64,000 nt of DNA from positions 37,188-101,187 of the forward strand of contig NZ_BJWY01000011.1 in the NCBI RefSeq assembly GCF_007990715.1, given 5' to 3'. The notes below the pieces were generated by a model. That model was not told the DNA's origin. It saw nothing but the letters and a program-made list of their open reading frames with translations, and did no database searches. Below, piece by piece: positions 12,906 to 21,721 of this stretch. The DNA comes from Nocardia seriolae NBRC 15557. GTDB lineage: Bacteria > Actinomycetota > Actinomycetes > Mycobacteriales > Mycobacteriaceae. The position numbers and the translations under genes are program-made. The stretch's first letter is position 1. Every line of letters begins with the position of its first letter.

Positions 12906-12952
12906 TGAGAGTGCCGCAAAACCCTCCGCCCTGTCAAACCCCACCCACCAGG

Positions 12953-13063
12953 TTCGCGGCGCGTCTCGTTCTGGACCGAGTGGAGCCGGAGGAACGAAGC
13001 GGGGGAGGGAAGAACGAGACCTCCAGCGCCGCGAACCCGCCCGGAGCGAAACGGAGGGCAAAT
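12953..13063. repeat. Dispersed long hairpin repeat, copy A
   Basis: TTCGCGGCGCGTCTCGTTCT (12953-12972) pairs with AGAACGAGAC (13011-13020) and, after a five-base bulge, GCGCCGCGAA (13026-13035). A conserved tail CCCGCCCGGAGCGAA...GGGCAAAT follows. Copy B at 28672-28810 has the same layout, with stem bases that differ on both arms. This copy lies between the membrane-anchored protein gene and the SAM-IV leader. Confidence 0.75.
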
Positions 13064-13509
13064 TAGGCGCTGCAGACCAACCAGCGGGAATTCTCCCGGG
13101 TGAAGTGCCAGGTAGACGTCGACTGGGCGCCGTCGGCGCTGAAAGTGACCTGCGCGGTGGCCTTGTCGCCCTCGACGACCGGATCGGCGATCTTGTCGAA
13201 GCTGATCGACCCGCCGGAGCCGGCCGCGATCTTCAGCGGCGAATTGTTCTCGTCGAATCCCTTGCAGGCCAAGGTCGGATCGTATTTGCCGGTGTCGCTG
13301 CGGGCCTTGATGAATTCGCCCGCCGCGACCGACAATCGATCGGAATCTGTGACGTTCTTCTCAACCGGGGAGACCAGGGTGGCGATCACGATGCCCAGGA
13401 TCACGAACGCGATGATGCCCGCCGCCAACAGGAACGGCCACATGCTGCGGGCCTCGCTCTGGTCGATCGGGATCTGGGTCTCCTCGACTGTCTCCTCGGC
13501 GTCGCTCAT
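13063..13509 (-). CDS. Membrane-anchored protein with NTF2-like extracytoplasmic domain
   Basis: 148 residues: an acidic cytosolic N-terminus of about 22 residues, one transmembrane helix (FLLAAGIIAFVILGIVIATLV), then an external domain of about 100 residues that ends in STWHFTRENSRWLVCSA. The ending and the alternating pattern resemble small NTF2-like/DUF4878-type domains, with two Cys (LACKGF and WLVC) that could form a disulfide. I do not recognise a specific family or function. The gene is transcribed alone, divergent from the ferredoxin reductase gene. The C-terminal domain of the long membrane protein ending at 34718 shows a similar closing pattern (GGAWKVCDP). Confidence 0.72.
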   Translation of the reverse strand: MSDAEETVEETQIPIDQSEARSMWPFLLAAGIIAFVILGIVIATLVSPVEKNVTDSDRLSVAAGEFIKARSDTGKYDPTLACKGFDENNSPLKIAAGSGGSISFDKIADPVVEGDKATAQVTFSADGAQSTSTWHFTRENSRWLVCSA

Positions 13510-13577
13510 GGGTAGATCATGCCTGGCTTTCCCGCAGTTTCACCGCCCTGCCGACGGAGGGTCCCGTGCGCCATCGA

Positions 13578-13607
13578 TAGAATCAGCAGAATTAGAATCA
13601 GCAGAAT
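13578..13607. repeat. Perfect 15-bp tandem duplication
   Basis: TAGAATCAGCAGAAT occurs twice head to tail in the divergent promoter region, upstream of the ferredoxin reductase. It could be a doubled regulator site or a replication-slippage product. Confidence 0.7.
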
Positions 13608-13688
13608 TTCCGCGCCGACGCGGGAATAGCAGGACTACGCAGCAACGCTGCAGCGTCGGGGGCCACGGAGGCCACCGAAGCCAGGGCG

Positions 13689-13707
13689 TCAACTTAGCCT
13701 AAGCTAA
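13689..13707. promoter_or_regulatory. IdeR/DtxR-type iron-box candidate
   Basis: TCAACTTAGCCTAAGCTAA matches the DtxR/IdeR 19-bp consensus TTAGGTTAGCCTAACCTAA at 15 positions by eye: all nine core bases, four of five on the right arm, two of five on the left. It sits about 60 bp before the ferredoxin reductase start. An overlapping perfect inverted repeat CTTAGC/GCTAAG is also visible. Confidence 0.5.
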
Positions 13708-13764
13708 GAACGACGGCTGAGTTTTGACGGCAAGCAAGTTTCGACCCAAAGGGTGCGCGGAAGA

Positions 13765-15171
13765 ATGACCGAACAGAGTGCAGCGACCCGCCCGCTACGC
13801 ATTGCGATCGTGGGCGCAGGACCGGCCGGTATTTACGCCGCCGACGCCTTGATGAAGTCCGATGCCCCCACCGGTTTCGACGGGGTGAGCATCGACCTCT
13901 ACGAGCGCATGCCCGCGCCCTTCGGCCTCATCCGCTACGGCGTCGCGCCGGACCACCCGCGCATCAAGGGCATCATCACCGCCCTGCACAAGGTGCTCGA
14001 CAAGGACTCGGTCCGCCTGCTCGGCAATAGCGACTACGGCGTCGACATCACCCTCGAGGACCTGCGTCAGTTCTACGACGCGGTCATCTTCTCCACCGGC
14101 GCCAATGCCGACCGCGCGCTGGAGGTTCCGGGCATCGACCTGGACGGCTCCTACGGTGCGGCCGATTTCGTGTCCTGGTACGACGGGCACCCGGACGTGC
14201 CGCGCACCTGGCCCCTGGACGCCGAGAAGGTCGCCGTGCTCGGCGTCGGCAATGTCGCCCTCGACGTGGCGCGCGTGCTCGCCAAGACCGGTGACGAACT
14301 GCTGCCCACCGAGATTCCGCCGAACGTCTACGACGGTCTCAAGGCCAACAAGGCCCTCGAGGTGCACGTGTTCGGCCGCCGCGGCCCCGCCCAGGCCAAG
14401 TTCACCCCGCTCGAGCTGCGCGAACTCGACCACTCGCCGACCATCGAGGTCATCGTCGACCCCGAGGACATCGACTACGACGAGGGCTCCGAGGCCGCGC
14501 GCCGCCACTCCAAGCAGGTCGACATGATCTGCAATACGTTGGAGCAGTGGGCCATTCGCGATATCGGCGACCGCCCGCACAAGCTGTTCCTGCACTTCTT
14601 CGAGAACCCCTCGGAAATCCTGGGCGAAGACGGCAAGGTCGTGGGCCTGCGCACCGAGCGCACCCAGCTCGACGGCACCGGAAACTGCAAGGGCACCGGC
14701 GAATTCAAGGACTGGGACATCCAGGCCGTGTACCGCGCGGTCGGCTACCTGTCACAGAACATCCCGGCCCTGCCCTTCGACGACCAGGCCGGCACCGTCC
14801 CCAACGAGGCCGGTCGCGTGCTGGTCGACGAGGACGCCGACGGCTCCGACCGCTACGAGCCCGCCACCTACGTCACCGGCTGGATCAAGCGCGGCCCGGT
14901 CGGCCTCATCGGCCACACCAAGGGCGACGCCAACGAGACCATCGCCTGCCTGCTCGACGACGCCGCGAACTTCGTCCCGGCCGCCAAGCCGGAGCCCGAG
15001 GCCGTGACCGAGTTCCTCGAGGGCAAGGGCATCCCGTTCACCACCTGGGCCGGCTGGTACCGCCTCGACGCGCACGAGCGCGCGCTGGGCGAGCCGCAGG
15101 GCCGCGAGCGGGTCAAGGTCGTCGAGCGCGAGGACATGCTGGCCGCCTCCGAACCGGACAAGGTGCTCTGA
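13765..15171 (+). CDS. FprA-type ferredoxin/adrenodoxin NADP+ reductase
   Basis: 468 residues, an FAD flavoprotein of the adrenodoxin reductase group that passes electrons from NADPH to ferredoxins. The FAD motif is IAIVGAGPAGIYAADAL, followed by LYERMPAPFGLIRYGVAPDHPRIK typical of the group, the NADPH Rossmann motif VAVLGVGNVALDVARVL, GRRGPAQAKFTPLELREL, YRAVGYLSQNIPALPFDD and the C-terminal TGWIKRGPVGLIGHTKGDANET. The ATG of MTEQSA was used; an in-frame GTG lies 12 bases upstream and neither ribosome site is ideal. It could serve cytochrome P450s or iron-sulfur assembly; the iron-box-like site ahead hints at iron control. Confidence 0.9.
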   Translation: MTEQSAATRPLRIAIVGAGPAGIYAADALMKSDAPTGFDGVSIDLYERMPAPFGLIRYGVAPDHPRIKGIITALHKVLDKDSVRLLGNSDYGVDITLEDLRQFYDAVIFSTGANADRALEVPGIDLDGSYGAADFVSWYDGHPDVPRTWPLDAEKVAVLGVGNVALDVARVLAKTGDELLPTEIPPNVYDGLKANKALEVHVFGRRGPAQAKFTPLELRELDHSPTIEVIVDPEDIDYDEGSEAARRHSKQVDMICNTLEQWAIRDIGDRPHKLFLHFFENPSEILGEDGKVVGLRTERTQLDGTGNCKGTGEFKDWDIQAVYRAVGYLSQNIPALPFDDQAGTVPNEAGRVLVDEDADGSDRYEPATYVTGWIKRGPVGLIGHTKGDANETIACLLDDAANFVPAAKPEPEAVTEFLEGKGIPFTTWAGWYRLDAHERALGEPQGRERVKVVEREDMLAASEPDKVL

Positions 15172-15238
15172 CCAGCTCGAATCCGCCTGTCGGACAAGGT
15201 TGTCCACACTTGTCACCGTTCTGAGGCATGCTGATCAC

Positions 15239-16111
15239 GTGTTCGATGCCCATCTCCACATCTTCGACCCGCGGTTTCCGCTGTCGGAGAACGAGGGCTA
15301 CCTGCCCGACCCGTACACCATCGCCGACTATCGCAAGCGGATGTCCCGCTTCGATATCGACGGTGGCGCGGTGGTCAGCGGGTCGTTCCAGGGCACCGAT
15401 CAGAGCTACCTGCTGGCGGCCCTCGACGCGCTCGGCGAGGGCTGGGTGGGGGTCACCATGCTGTCGGTGGACGCGCCCGACAAGCAGATCATCGAGCTGA
15501 ACCGGGCCGGGGTCCGTGCGATCCGGTTCAATCTCAAACGCGCGGGCGGCGATATCGTCGGCCTGACCATGCTGGCCCTGCGTGCCTACGAGCTGGCGGG
15601 CTGGCATGTGGAGCTGTACATCGACGGGTCCATGCTCGGCTCGCTGGAACCGGTCATCACCAAACTGCCCAAGCTGTCCATCGACCACATGGGCATGTCC
15701 GACGAGTGCCTGCCGTACCTGCTCAACCTGGTCGATCGCGGGGCCAAGGTGAAGGCGTCGGGCTTCGGGCGAGTGTCGATGAATGTCGGCTCGGCACTGC
15801 GCAAGATCCACACCGTCAATCCCGAGGCGCTCATGTTCGGCACCGATCTGCCGGGCACCCGCGCCGGGCGGCCCTTCCGCGATACCGACCTATCGGTCAT
15901 CGCCGATGCCGTCGGCTCCGACCTGCACCGCGTCCTCGAGGACAATGCCCGCGCCTTCTACGGCCTGCCCGTCAAGGACCGGTCCTTCGAGGACCCGAAC
16001 CCGACCGTGCGGATGGCCGTCGGCGAGCTGCCCACCCTGCGCCTGCCGCGCTCGGAGCTGCCCAAACCACCCCCGCCGGACACCTTGCCGCTGCCCATCG
16101 TCGACCACTGA
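15239..16111 (+). CDS. Amidohydrolase family 2 protein
   Basis: About 290 residues with the amidohydrolase-2 TIM-barrel features: an N-terminal metal motif FDAHLHIFDP (HxH), SIDHMGM in the middle strand and FGTDLPGTRAG near the C-terminus (the Asp of strand 8). Members of this group are metal-dependent hydrolases or decarboxylases of small carboxylic or lactone substrates; the substrate is unknown. The start is uncertain: a GTG just before FDAHLHIF is used, but a TTG 39 bases upstream keeps the frame open. The C-terminal 40 residues are Pro-rich and probably unstructured. It may be co-transcribed with the racemase gene 109 bases downstream. Confidence 0.78.
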   Translation: MFDAHLHIFDPRFPLSENEGYLPDPYTIADYRKRMSRFDIDGGAVVSGSFQGTDQSYLLAALDALGEGWVGVTMLSVDAPDKQIIELNRAGVRAIRFNLKRAGGDIVGLTMLALRAYELAGWHVELYIDGSMLGSLEPVITKLPKLSIDHMGMSDECLPYLLNLVDRGAKVKASGFGRVSMNVGSALRKIHTVNPEALMFGTDLPGTRAGRPFRDTDLSVIADAVGSDLHRVLEDNARAFYGLPVKDRSFEDPNPTVRMAVGELPTLRLPRSELPKPPPPDTLPLPIVDH

Positions 16112-16220
16112 CCCGGTCCTGCCCACCCTGCCGCGAGAAACCGCGGGCGCGTTATTGTCATACCGTCAACACCGGACTGTGAGCCGGTGCGCAGGATTCG
16201 ACGACGAACCGAGGTAGGGC

Positions 16221-17318
16221 GTGAGCACTCCATCCACCGCCAAGCAGGGCCCGCTCGCGGGCATCCGAGTAGTCGAACTGGCCGGCATCGGCCCGGGTCC
16301 GCACGCGGCGCTGCTGCTCGCCGATCTCGGCGCGGACGTGGTGCGGGTACAGCGCCCCGGCGGCTTCCCCGGCTTCATGGAGCGCCCGCAGTGGCGCGGC
16401 CGGACCATCGTCGAGGCCAACCTCAAGGATCCGGCCGACATCGAGAAGGTGCTCGGGCTGATCGAGAAGGCCGACGTGCTCATCGAGGGCTTCCGGCCCG
16501 GCGTCACCGAGCGCATGGGCCTGGGCCCCGACGCGGCGCTGGACCGCAATCCGCGCCTGGTCTACGGCCGCATGACCGGCTGGGGCCAGTACGGCCCCCT
16601 GGCCGATCGCGCCGGGCACGACATCAACTACATCTCGCTGACCGGCGTGCTGAATGCCATCGGGCGCAAGGGCGAACGCCCCGTCCCGCCGCTGAACATG
16701 GTGGGCGACTTCGGCGGCGGCTCCATGTTCCTGGTCTTCGGCGTTCTCGCCGCGCTGGTGGAGCGGCAGAGCTCGGGTAAGGGCCAGGTCATCGACTCCG
16801 CCATGATCGATGGCGCGCTTGCCCTCTCGCACATGATCTGGGGCATGAAGGGCATGGGCCTGTGGTCCGACGAGCGCGGCACCAACCTGCTCGACACCGG
16901 CATGGCCTTCTACGACACCTACGAGACGTCCGACGGCAAGTACATGGCCGTGGGCTGCATCGAACCGCAGTTCTACGCGGAACTGCTCACCGGCCTGGAG
17001 ATCTCGCCCGAGGGCCTGCCCCACCAGCTCGATCCGGCCGGTCAGGAGCAGTTGCGCAAGCTGTTCGCGGACAAGTTCAAGACCAGGACCCGCGACGAGT
17101 GGTGGGCGGTGTTCGAGCACACCGACGCCTGCACCACCCCGGTGCTGACCTTCACCGAGGCCGAACAGAATCCGCACATCCAGGCCCGCACCGGTCTCAT
17201 CGAGATCGACGGCGTCGTGCAGCACGCCCCGGCCCCGCGCTTCTCGCGTACCCCGTCCGGCATCCCGACCCCGCCGCCGGACGCGGGCACCCCGATCGAA
17301 ACCGTCTGGGCCGACTGA
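16221..17318 (+). CDS. CaiB/BaiF CoA-transferase fold, alpha-methylacyl-CoA racemase
   Basis: 365 residues, a class III CoA-transferase fold. The residues recalled as catalytic in the mycobacterial racemase MCR appear as the His/Asp pair GHDINY and GDFGGGS, with Glu in the later ETSDGKYMAVG region, which favours alpha-methylacyl-CoA racemase over CoA transferase. Such enzymes epimerise (2R)-methyl-branched acyl-CoAs so that beta-oxidation can proceed, for branched fatty acids or sterol side chains. The GTG start follows GAGGTAGGGC. The gene faces yceI, with a terminator hairpin between them. Confidence 0.87.
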   Translation: MSTPSTAKQGPLAGIRVVELAGIGPGPHAALLLADLGADVVRVQRPGGFPGFMERPQWRGRTIVEANLKDPADIEKVLGLIEKADVLIEGFRPGVTERMGLGPDAALDRNPRLVYGRMTGWGQYGPLADRAGHDINYISLTGVLNAIGRKGERPVPPLNMVGDFGGGSMFLVFGVLAALVERQSSGKGQVIDSAMIDGALALSHMIWGMKGMGLWSDERGTNLLDTGMAFYDTYETSDGKYMAVGCIEPQFYAELLTGLEISPEGLPHQLDPAGQEQLRKLFADKFKTRTRDEWWAVFEHTDACTTPVLTFTEAEQNPHIQARTGLIEIDGVVQHAPAPRFSRTPSGIPTPPPDAGTPIETVWAD

Positions 17319-17339
17319 TTTCCGCCGAACGGCCGAACA

Positions 17340-17363
17340 CCCCCTGTGGAATTCCACAGGGGG
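17340..17363. terminator. Bidirectional terminator between racemase and yceI genes
   Basis: CCCCCTGTGG and CCACAGGGGG pair around AATT in a perfect 10-bp stem, with TTGACTTTT following on the plus strand. It lies centrally between two convergent stops and can serve both. Confidence 0.7.
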
Positions 17364-17391
17364 CGTTGACTTTTCCGATGCGGCGGGAGGA

Positions 17392-17934
17392 TCAGGCCTC
17401 GGGGGCGACCAGCTGGATGTCGAGCTCGATGGCGATCTTGTCGCTGAGCATGGCGTTGGGCATACCCGGCGCGACGCCGAAGTCGCTGCGCTTGATCGAC
17501 CCGGTGGCGTAGAAACCCGCGTGCGGCTTGTTGTCCTGCGGGAAGACCTGCACGCCGCCCCACGCGACCGCGAGGGTGACGGGCTTGGTGATGCCGCCGA
17601 TGGTGGCCTCGCCGGTGACCTCGAACTCCTCGGCCAGGGCGACCGGCTCGGGGACGCGGAAGGTCAGGTGCGGGCGGTTGGCGATATCGAGGATGTCGGC
17701 GCTGCGGACGTGGCCGTCGCGCATCTCGTTGCCGGTGTCGAAGGAGTCGAAGTAGATGGTGGCCTCGATGGCCGCCTCGCCGGCTTCGTTCACGACGAAA
17801 CCGGTCTCGAAGCGGTTGAAGCGGCCGCGGACCTTGGAAATGCCCAGGTGCTTCACGGTGAAGCTGACCGAGGAGTGGTTGGCGTCGAGGGTCCAGGCGC
17901 CGGGGGCGAGGGTGGTCTGCTCGGAAGTCGTCAT
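17392..17934 (-). CDS. YceI family protein
   Basis: 180 residues with the lipocalin-like YceI pattern: WTLDANHSSVSFTVKHLGISKVRGRF at the N-terminus, EATIYFDSFDTGNEMRDGHVRS in the middle and the FEVTGEATIGGITKPVTL strand pair. YceI proteins bind polyisoprenoid or amide lipids in a beta-barrel. There is no signal peptide, so the protein is probably cytoplasmic. It is divergent from the XRE regulator gene; two short inverted repeats lie between them. Confidence 0.9.
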   Translation of the reverse strand: MTTSEQTTLAPGAWTLDANHSSVSFTVKHLGISKVRGRFNRFETGFVVNEAGEAAIEATIYFDSFDTGNEMRDGHVRSADILDIANRPHLTFRVPEPVALAEEFEVTGEATIGGITKPVTLAVAWGGVQVFPQDNKPHAGFYATGSIKRSDFGVAPGMPNAMLSDKIAIELDIQLVAPEA

Positions 17935-17949
17935 ACCGGGAGATTAAGT

Positions 17950-17981
17950 GGACCGAGGTCCGATTAACCAGCCCGTGGTTA
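17950..17981. promoter_or_regulatory. Inverted repeats in the yceI/XRE divergent promoter
   Basis: GGACCGAGGTCC (17950-17961) and TAACCA-GCCCG-TGGTTA (17965-17981) lie four bases apart in the 101-base gap between divergent starts. They are candidate binding sites for the XRE protein; nothing in the sequence says which one is used. Confidence 0.4.
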
Positions 17982-18035
17982 TCCGGGGACTGGCCGGGCG
18001 CGGATAACGGGACCGGGACCAGGCATTATGGAGAG

Positions 18036-18857
18036 GTGTCCCGTTCCGAGTTCGCCGAGTTCCTGATCGCGCGCCGCGCCCAACTGCAACCCGAAGACGT
18101 CGGGCTGCCGTCCGGCCGCCGACGGCGCACGCCCGGGCTACGCCGCGAAGAGGTCGCCGCACTCGCCGGCGTCAGCGCGGACTATCTGGCCCGATTGGAG
18201 CAGGGCCGCGACACCAATCCCTCCACCGCCGTCCTGGTCGCGCTCGCGGATGCCTTGCGGCTCAACGAGATCGAGAAGCACCACTTCGGCAAGCTGGCGC
18301 TCGGCCTGGAGCAGAAGGCCAGCTGCCCGGCCGCCGGGCAGGCCCGCGAGCAGGTCTCCGAGACCATCCAGGCGGTCATCGACGCGCTGCAGCCGACGCC
18401 CGCCTTCGTGCTCGGGCGCTGGCTGAACCTGCTGGCCGGGAACCCCGCCTTCCAGGACTTCGCCGCACCGCTCGGCATGTTCGAGGAGGAGTCGCACGGC
18501 AATTTCGCCAACTACGTCTTCGCCCACCCGACCGCCCGGAAGGTCTTCCTGAACTGGGAAGTCGCCGCCGACATGGCCGCCTCGTCGCTGCGTACGGTGG
18601 TCACCCGCTTCCCGGACGATCCGTCCGTGCAGGCCGTCATCACCATGCTGAGCCGCTACCCGGAGTTCGAGCAGCGCTGGCGCGAACACCGGCTCAGCGA
18701 TTTCCGGACCGTCGTGCTGCGGATTCAACACCCGGTTCAGGGTGAGGTGGAGGTCGAGGTGGAGACCCTGGATCCGGCCGCCGACCAGACCATCGTGGTC
18801 TGGCTGGTCGACCGCCGCCAGGCCCGCACCCCCGGATTGCGGCTGGTCAACGAATAA
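18036..18857 (+). CDS. XRE family regulator with MmyB-like C-terminal domain
   Basis: 273 residues. The N-terminal helix-turn-helix (RTPGLRREEVAALAGVSADYLARLEQGRDTNPS) is of the type that precedes an MmyB-like ligand-binding domain, which fills the rest (FVLGRWLNLLAGNPAFQDF, FRTVVLRIQHPVQGEVEVEVETL). Family members repress a divergently transcribed oxidoreductase or small-molecule gene; here the divergent partner is yceI. The GTG start directly follows GGAGAG, and CATTAT ends six bases before it, so a leaderless transcript is possible. Confidence 0.86.
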   Translation: MSRSEFAEFLIARRAQLQPEDVGLPSGRRRRTPGLRREEVAALAGVSADYLARLEQGRDTNPSTAVLVALADALRLNEIEKHHFGKLALGLEQKASCPAAGQAREQVSETIQAVIDALQPTPAFVLGRWLNLLAGNPAFQDFAAPLGMFEEESHGNFANYVFAHPTARKVFLNWEVAADMAASSLRTVVTRFPDDPSVQAVITMLSRYPEFEQRWREHRLSDFRTVVLRIQHPVQGEVEVEVETLDPAADQTIVVWLVDRRQARTPGLRLVNE

Positions 18858-18922
18858 AACCCGCAGGTTCCGGCGCTTTCGTTAACCCTGCCCGGGCCGC
18901 CGCGGAGAACTACAGTTGAGCC

Positions 18923-21527
18923 ATGGCTCGGAATTGGCCGATGGTCGAACGGGAGAGCGAACTCGAATCGATCAGGTCGGCGCTCACCGGCGACGACTTC
19001 GTCGGGGCGGTGCTCACCGGCGACGCGGGGGTCGGCAAAACCACAGGCCACCGCCGCCGTCCGAGGAAACATTCGCTGGGTCGCGGGGACCGAATCCGCC
19101 CGCAGCATTCCGCTCGGGGTCTTCGCGCACATGGTGGGGGTGTACACCGCCCACGATCCGGTGACCTTCATGGCGGCCGCGCGGGAAGCGCTGCTCGCCG
19201 ACGGGCACACCATCATCGGCGTCGACGACGCACATCTGCTGGATCAGCTCTCGGCCACCCTGCTGCTGCAGCTGGCCATCGACCGCGCCGCCCACATCGT
19301 GTGCACCGTGCGCAGCGGGGTGCAGGTGCCCGACGCGGTGACCTCGCTGTGGAAGGACGGGCACCTGCTGCGCATCGATTTGAAACCGTTCACACAAAGG
19401 CAGAGCGTGGAATTGGTGGAATCGATGCTGGGCGGGCAGCTGGAGGGGTTCACCGCCAACCTGATGTGGGAATCCTCCGGGGGCAACGCGCTTTTCCTGC
19501 GGCACCTGGTCGACGGCGCGCTGGAGGCCGGGACGCTGCGTCAGGTCAACGGGGTGTGGCAGTTGCGCGGGCGCGCGGCGGTGACCTCGGAATTGGCCGC
19601 GCTGCTGGAGGATCGGGTGGAGCAGCTGCCCGACTCGGTGCTGCGGGTGCTGGAGCTGCTGACCTTCTGCGAACCCATCGATCTGGATGTGCTGTCCGAG
19701 ATCGCGGGTGAGGAGGCCGTCGAATCGGCCGAAACCCGCGGGCTCATAAGGATTGTCGAGAACAGCCACCAGCTGCTGGTGCGGTACAACCACCCGCTGT
19801 TCGGGGAGGTGATCCGGCGGCGGCTGGGCATCGCGTCGGCGCGGCGGCTGCGCGGGCGGCTATACTCGGCGCTCAAGGATCGGCCCATCAATTCCGCCTA
19901 CGAGCGCATCCGGCTGGCCGAATTGGCCTTGGACAGTGACAAATCCGCGGATCTGGAGCTGTTCGAGGCGGCCGCCGCCGACGCCATCGCACTGGCGAAT
20001 CTGCCACTGGGAGAACGGTTCGCGCGGGCGGCGGTGGAACGGCGGGGCGGCATCGAGGCAGCGGATCTGCTGGCGCGGGCGCTGCTGTGGCAGGGCCATC
20101 GCATCGAGGCCGAGCGGACGCTGGCCGGATTCGATCCCGACCAGATGACCGAGGTGCAGCTGACCCGCTGGGGTACCACCCGGGTGTCGAACCTGCTGTG
20201 GTCCATGGGCGACGCCGACCGCGCCGACGAGGTGCTGGCCTTGGTGCGCAGCCGGGTCTCGAATCCGAAACTCGTTGCGACACTGGATGGTCTGGCGTCC
20301 GCGTGCGCGGTCAACGAGAACCGGATCGAGGAGGCGTTCAACCTCGCCGAACCCGTCATGTCCGCGCCGGACGCACCGCCGTGGGCGGTCTACTGGGCCG
20401 CGTTCGGCGGTGGGCTGGCACTGGCGCTCATGGGGCGCGGCGATGCGGCCCGGCAGTACGCGGCACACGGGCACGCCATCGAATCGCACATCGACAGCCT
20501 GAACAGTTTCATGTTCGCGCACGCCGAGGTGCTGGCGCTCACCTTCACCGGCGAATTCGAAACCGCACGGCGCTGCGCCAACAAGCCCTATCCGTTCTCG
20601 TCACCCGGCCAATACCTGGCCTGGGGCCTGGCCAAGATCCTGCAGGGCACCGTGGACGTGGCGCAGGGCCAGTTCCCACAGGGCATCGACAATCTGGAGC
20701 AGGCGCTCGCGGCGCTCACCTCCGAGGGCGCGGCGGCCTGGATGTTCCCGGCGCAATTGCGGCTCGCGGAGGCGTACGCGGCGCTCGGCCGGTCCGCCGA
20801 TGCCGCGGAAGCCATTGCGGCGGCGTCCTTCCGGGGCGGGCGGCACAGCGCCGTCTACGAAGCGCTGCTGGAACTGGCGCGGGCCATGCAGGCCGCGGCC
20901 GAAGGCACCGCGACACCGGCCATCCGGCTCGCCATCGGGGCCGCGGATATGGCGGCCCGGTCGCATCAGCACGCCGTCGAGGCCATGGCGCTGCACACCG
21001 CGGCGCGCTTCGGCGATCACACCGTGGCAGGGCGGCTCGCGGATCTGGCCGCGCGCATCGACGGGCGGCTGGTGCAGGTGCAGGCCCGGCACGCGGTCGC
21101 GGTCGCCGCCCACGACGGACCCGGATTGGATACCGCCGCAGCGGAATTCGAGAGCATCGGGGCCTTGCTCTCGGCTGCCGACGCGGCGGCACAGGCCGCC
21201 TCCGCACACGAGCGCGCGGGCGATCGCCGTCGCCTGCTGGAATCCGCCGCGACCGCGAACCGGCTGGCCGCGGCCTGCGGCGGGGCCTCGACCCCGGCGC
21301 TGCGGCAATCCGCGCAGCCCTTACCGCTGACGGCCCGGGAGCGGGAGATCGCGAATCTGGTTGCGGCCGGGCTGTCCAACCGGCAGATCGCCGACCGGCT
21401 GACGGTGTCGGTGCGGACCGTGGAGGGCCACCTCTACCGGGCGTGCATCAAGCTCGACGTCACCGACCGCGAGGCGCTGGCCGAACTCATGCGCGGCGGG
21501 ACACATTCCAGCAAATCCGAGATTTAG
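18923..21527 (+). pseudogene. LuxR family LAL-type regulator, frameshifted in Walker A
   Basis: The pieces together give about 868 residues of a large ATP-binding LuxR regulator. The first frame holds the N-terminus and P-loop (GAVLTGDAGVGKTT) and then turns into Arg/His-rich nonsense. The rest is intact in the next frame: the same protein resumes at QATAAVRGNIRWVAGTESARSIPLGVF, continues through Walker B IIGVDDAHLLDQLSATLLL and a long TPR-like region, and ends in a LuxR helix-turn-helix (LTAREREIANLVAAGLSNRQIADRLTVSVRTVEGHLYRA). One extra base around 19037-19046 explains the shift. The downstream frame from ATG 19131 could still give a 798-residue protein without a P-loop. A sequencing error, a true mutation or phase variation are all open. 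Confidence 0.8.
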
Positions 21528-21533
21528 TCGCGA

Positions 21534-21560
21534 CAGGTAGATCGGAATCCGATCTACCTG
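21534..21560 (+). terminator. Hairpin after the LuxR regulator gene
   Basis: CAGGTAGATCGGA and TCCGATCTACCTG form a perfect 13-bp stem with a single central A, a few bases past the stop. There is no clear T-tract, so the strength is uncertain. Confidence 0.5.
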
Positions 21561-21656
21561 CAAATTGTGCGAAATCTCTCAAGCATCACCGTCAAACTCC
21601 CCGACGAGCAAAAGGGACTAGAGCAACCAGCTCTCAATCAGTTAACATGCCGCGAA

Positions 21657-21680
21657 GTGTGAGCCTCCCGAGGCTCACAC
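21657..21680 (+). promoter_or_regulatory. Leader hairpin before the first insoluble-domain lipoprotein
   Basis: GTGTGAGCCT and AGGCTCACAC pair perfectly around CCCG, about 40 bases upstream of the GTG start. It is too far from the LuxR stop to be its main terminator and may be an operator or an mRNA leader structure. Confidence 0.4.
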
Positions 21681-21721
21681 GGGGGAAGTCGGGAAAATCT
21701 GATGAGGGTGGTGTTTTCGAC

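Noticed and set aside
20087..21721. Long plus-strand frame overlapping the LuxR regulator and running into the first lipoprotein
   Set aside because: The upstream part is Arg/Gly-rich noise out of frame with the regulator; only the part from GTG 21722 has protein-like features.
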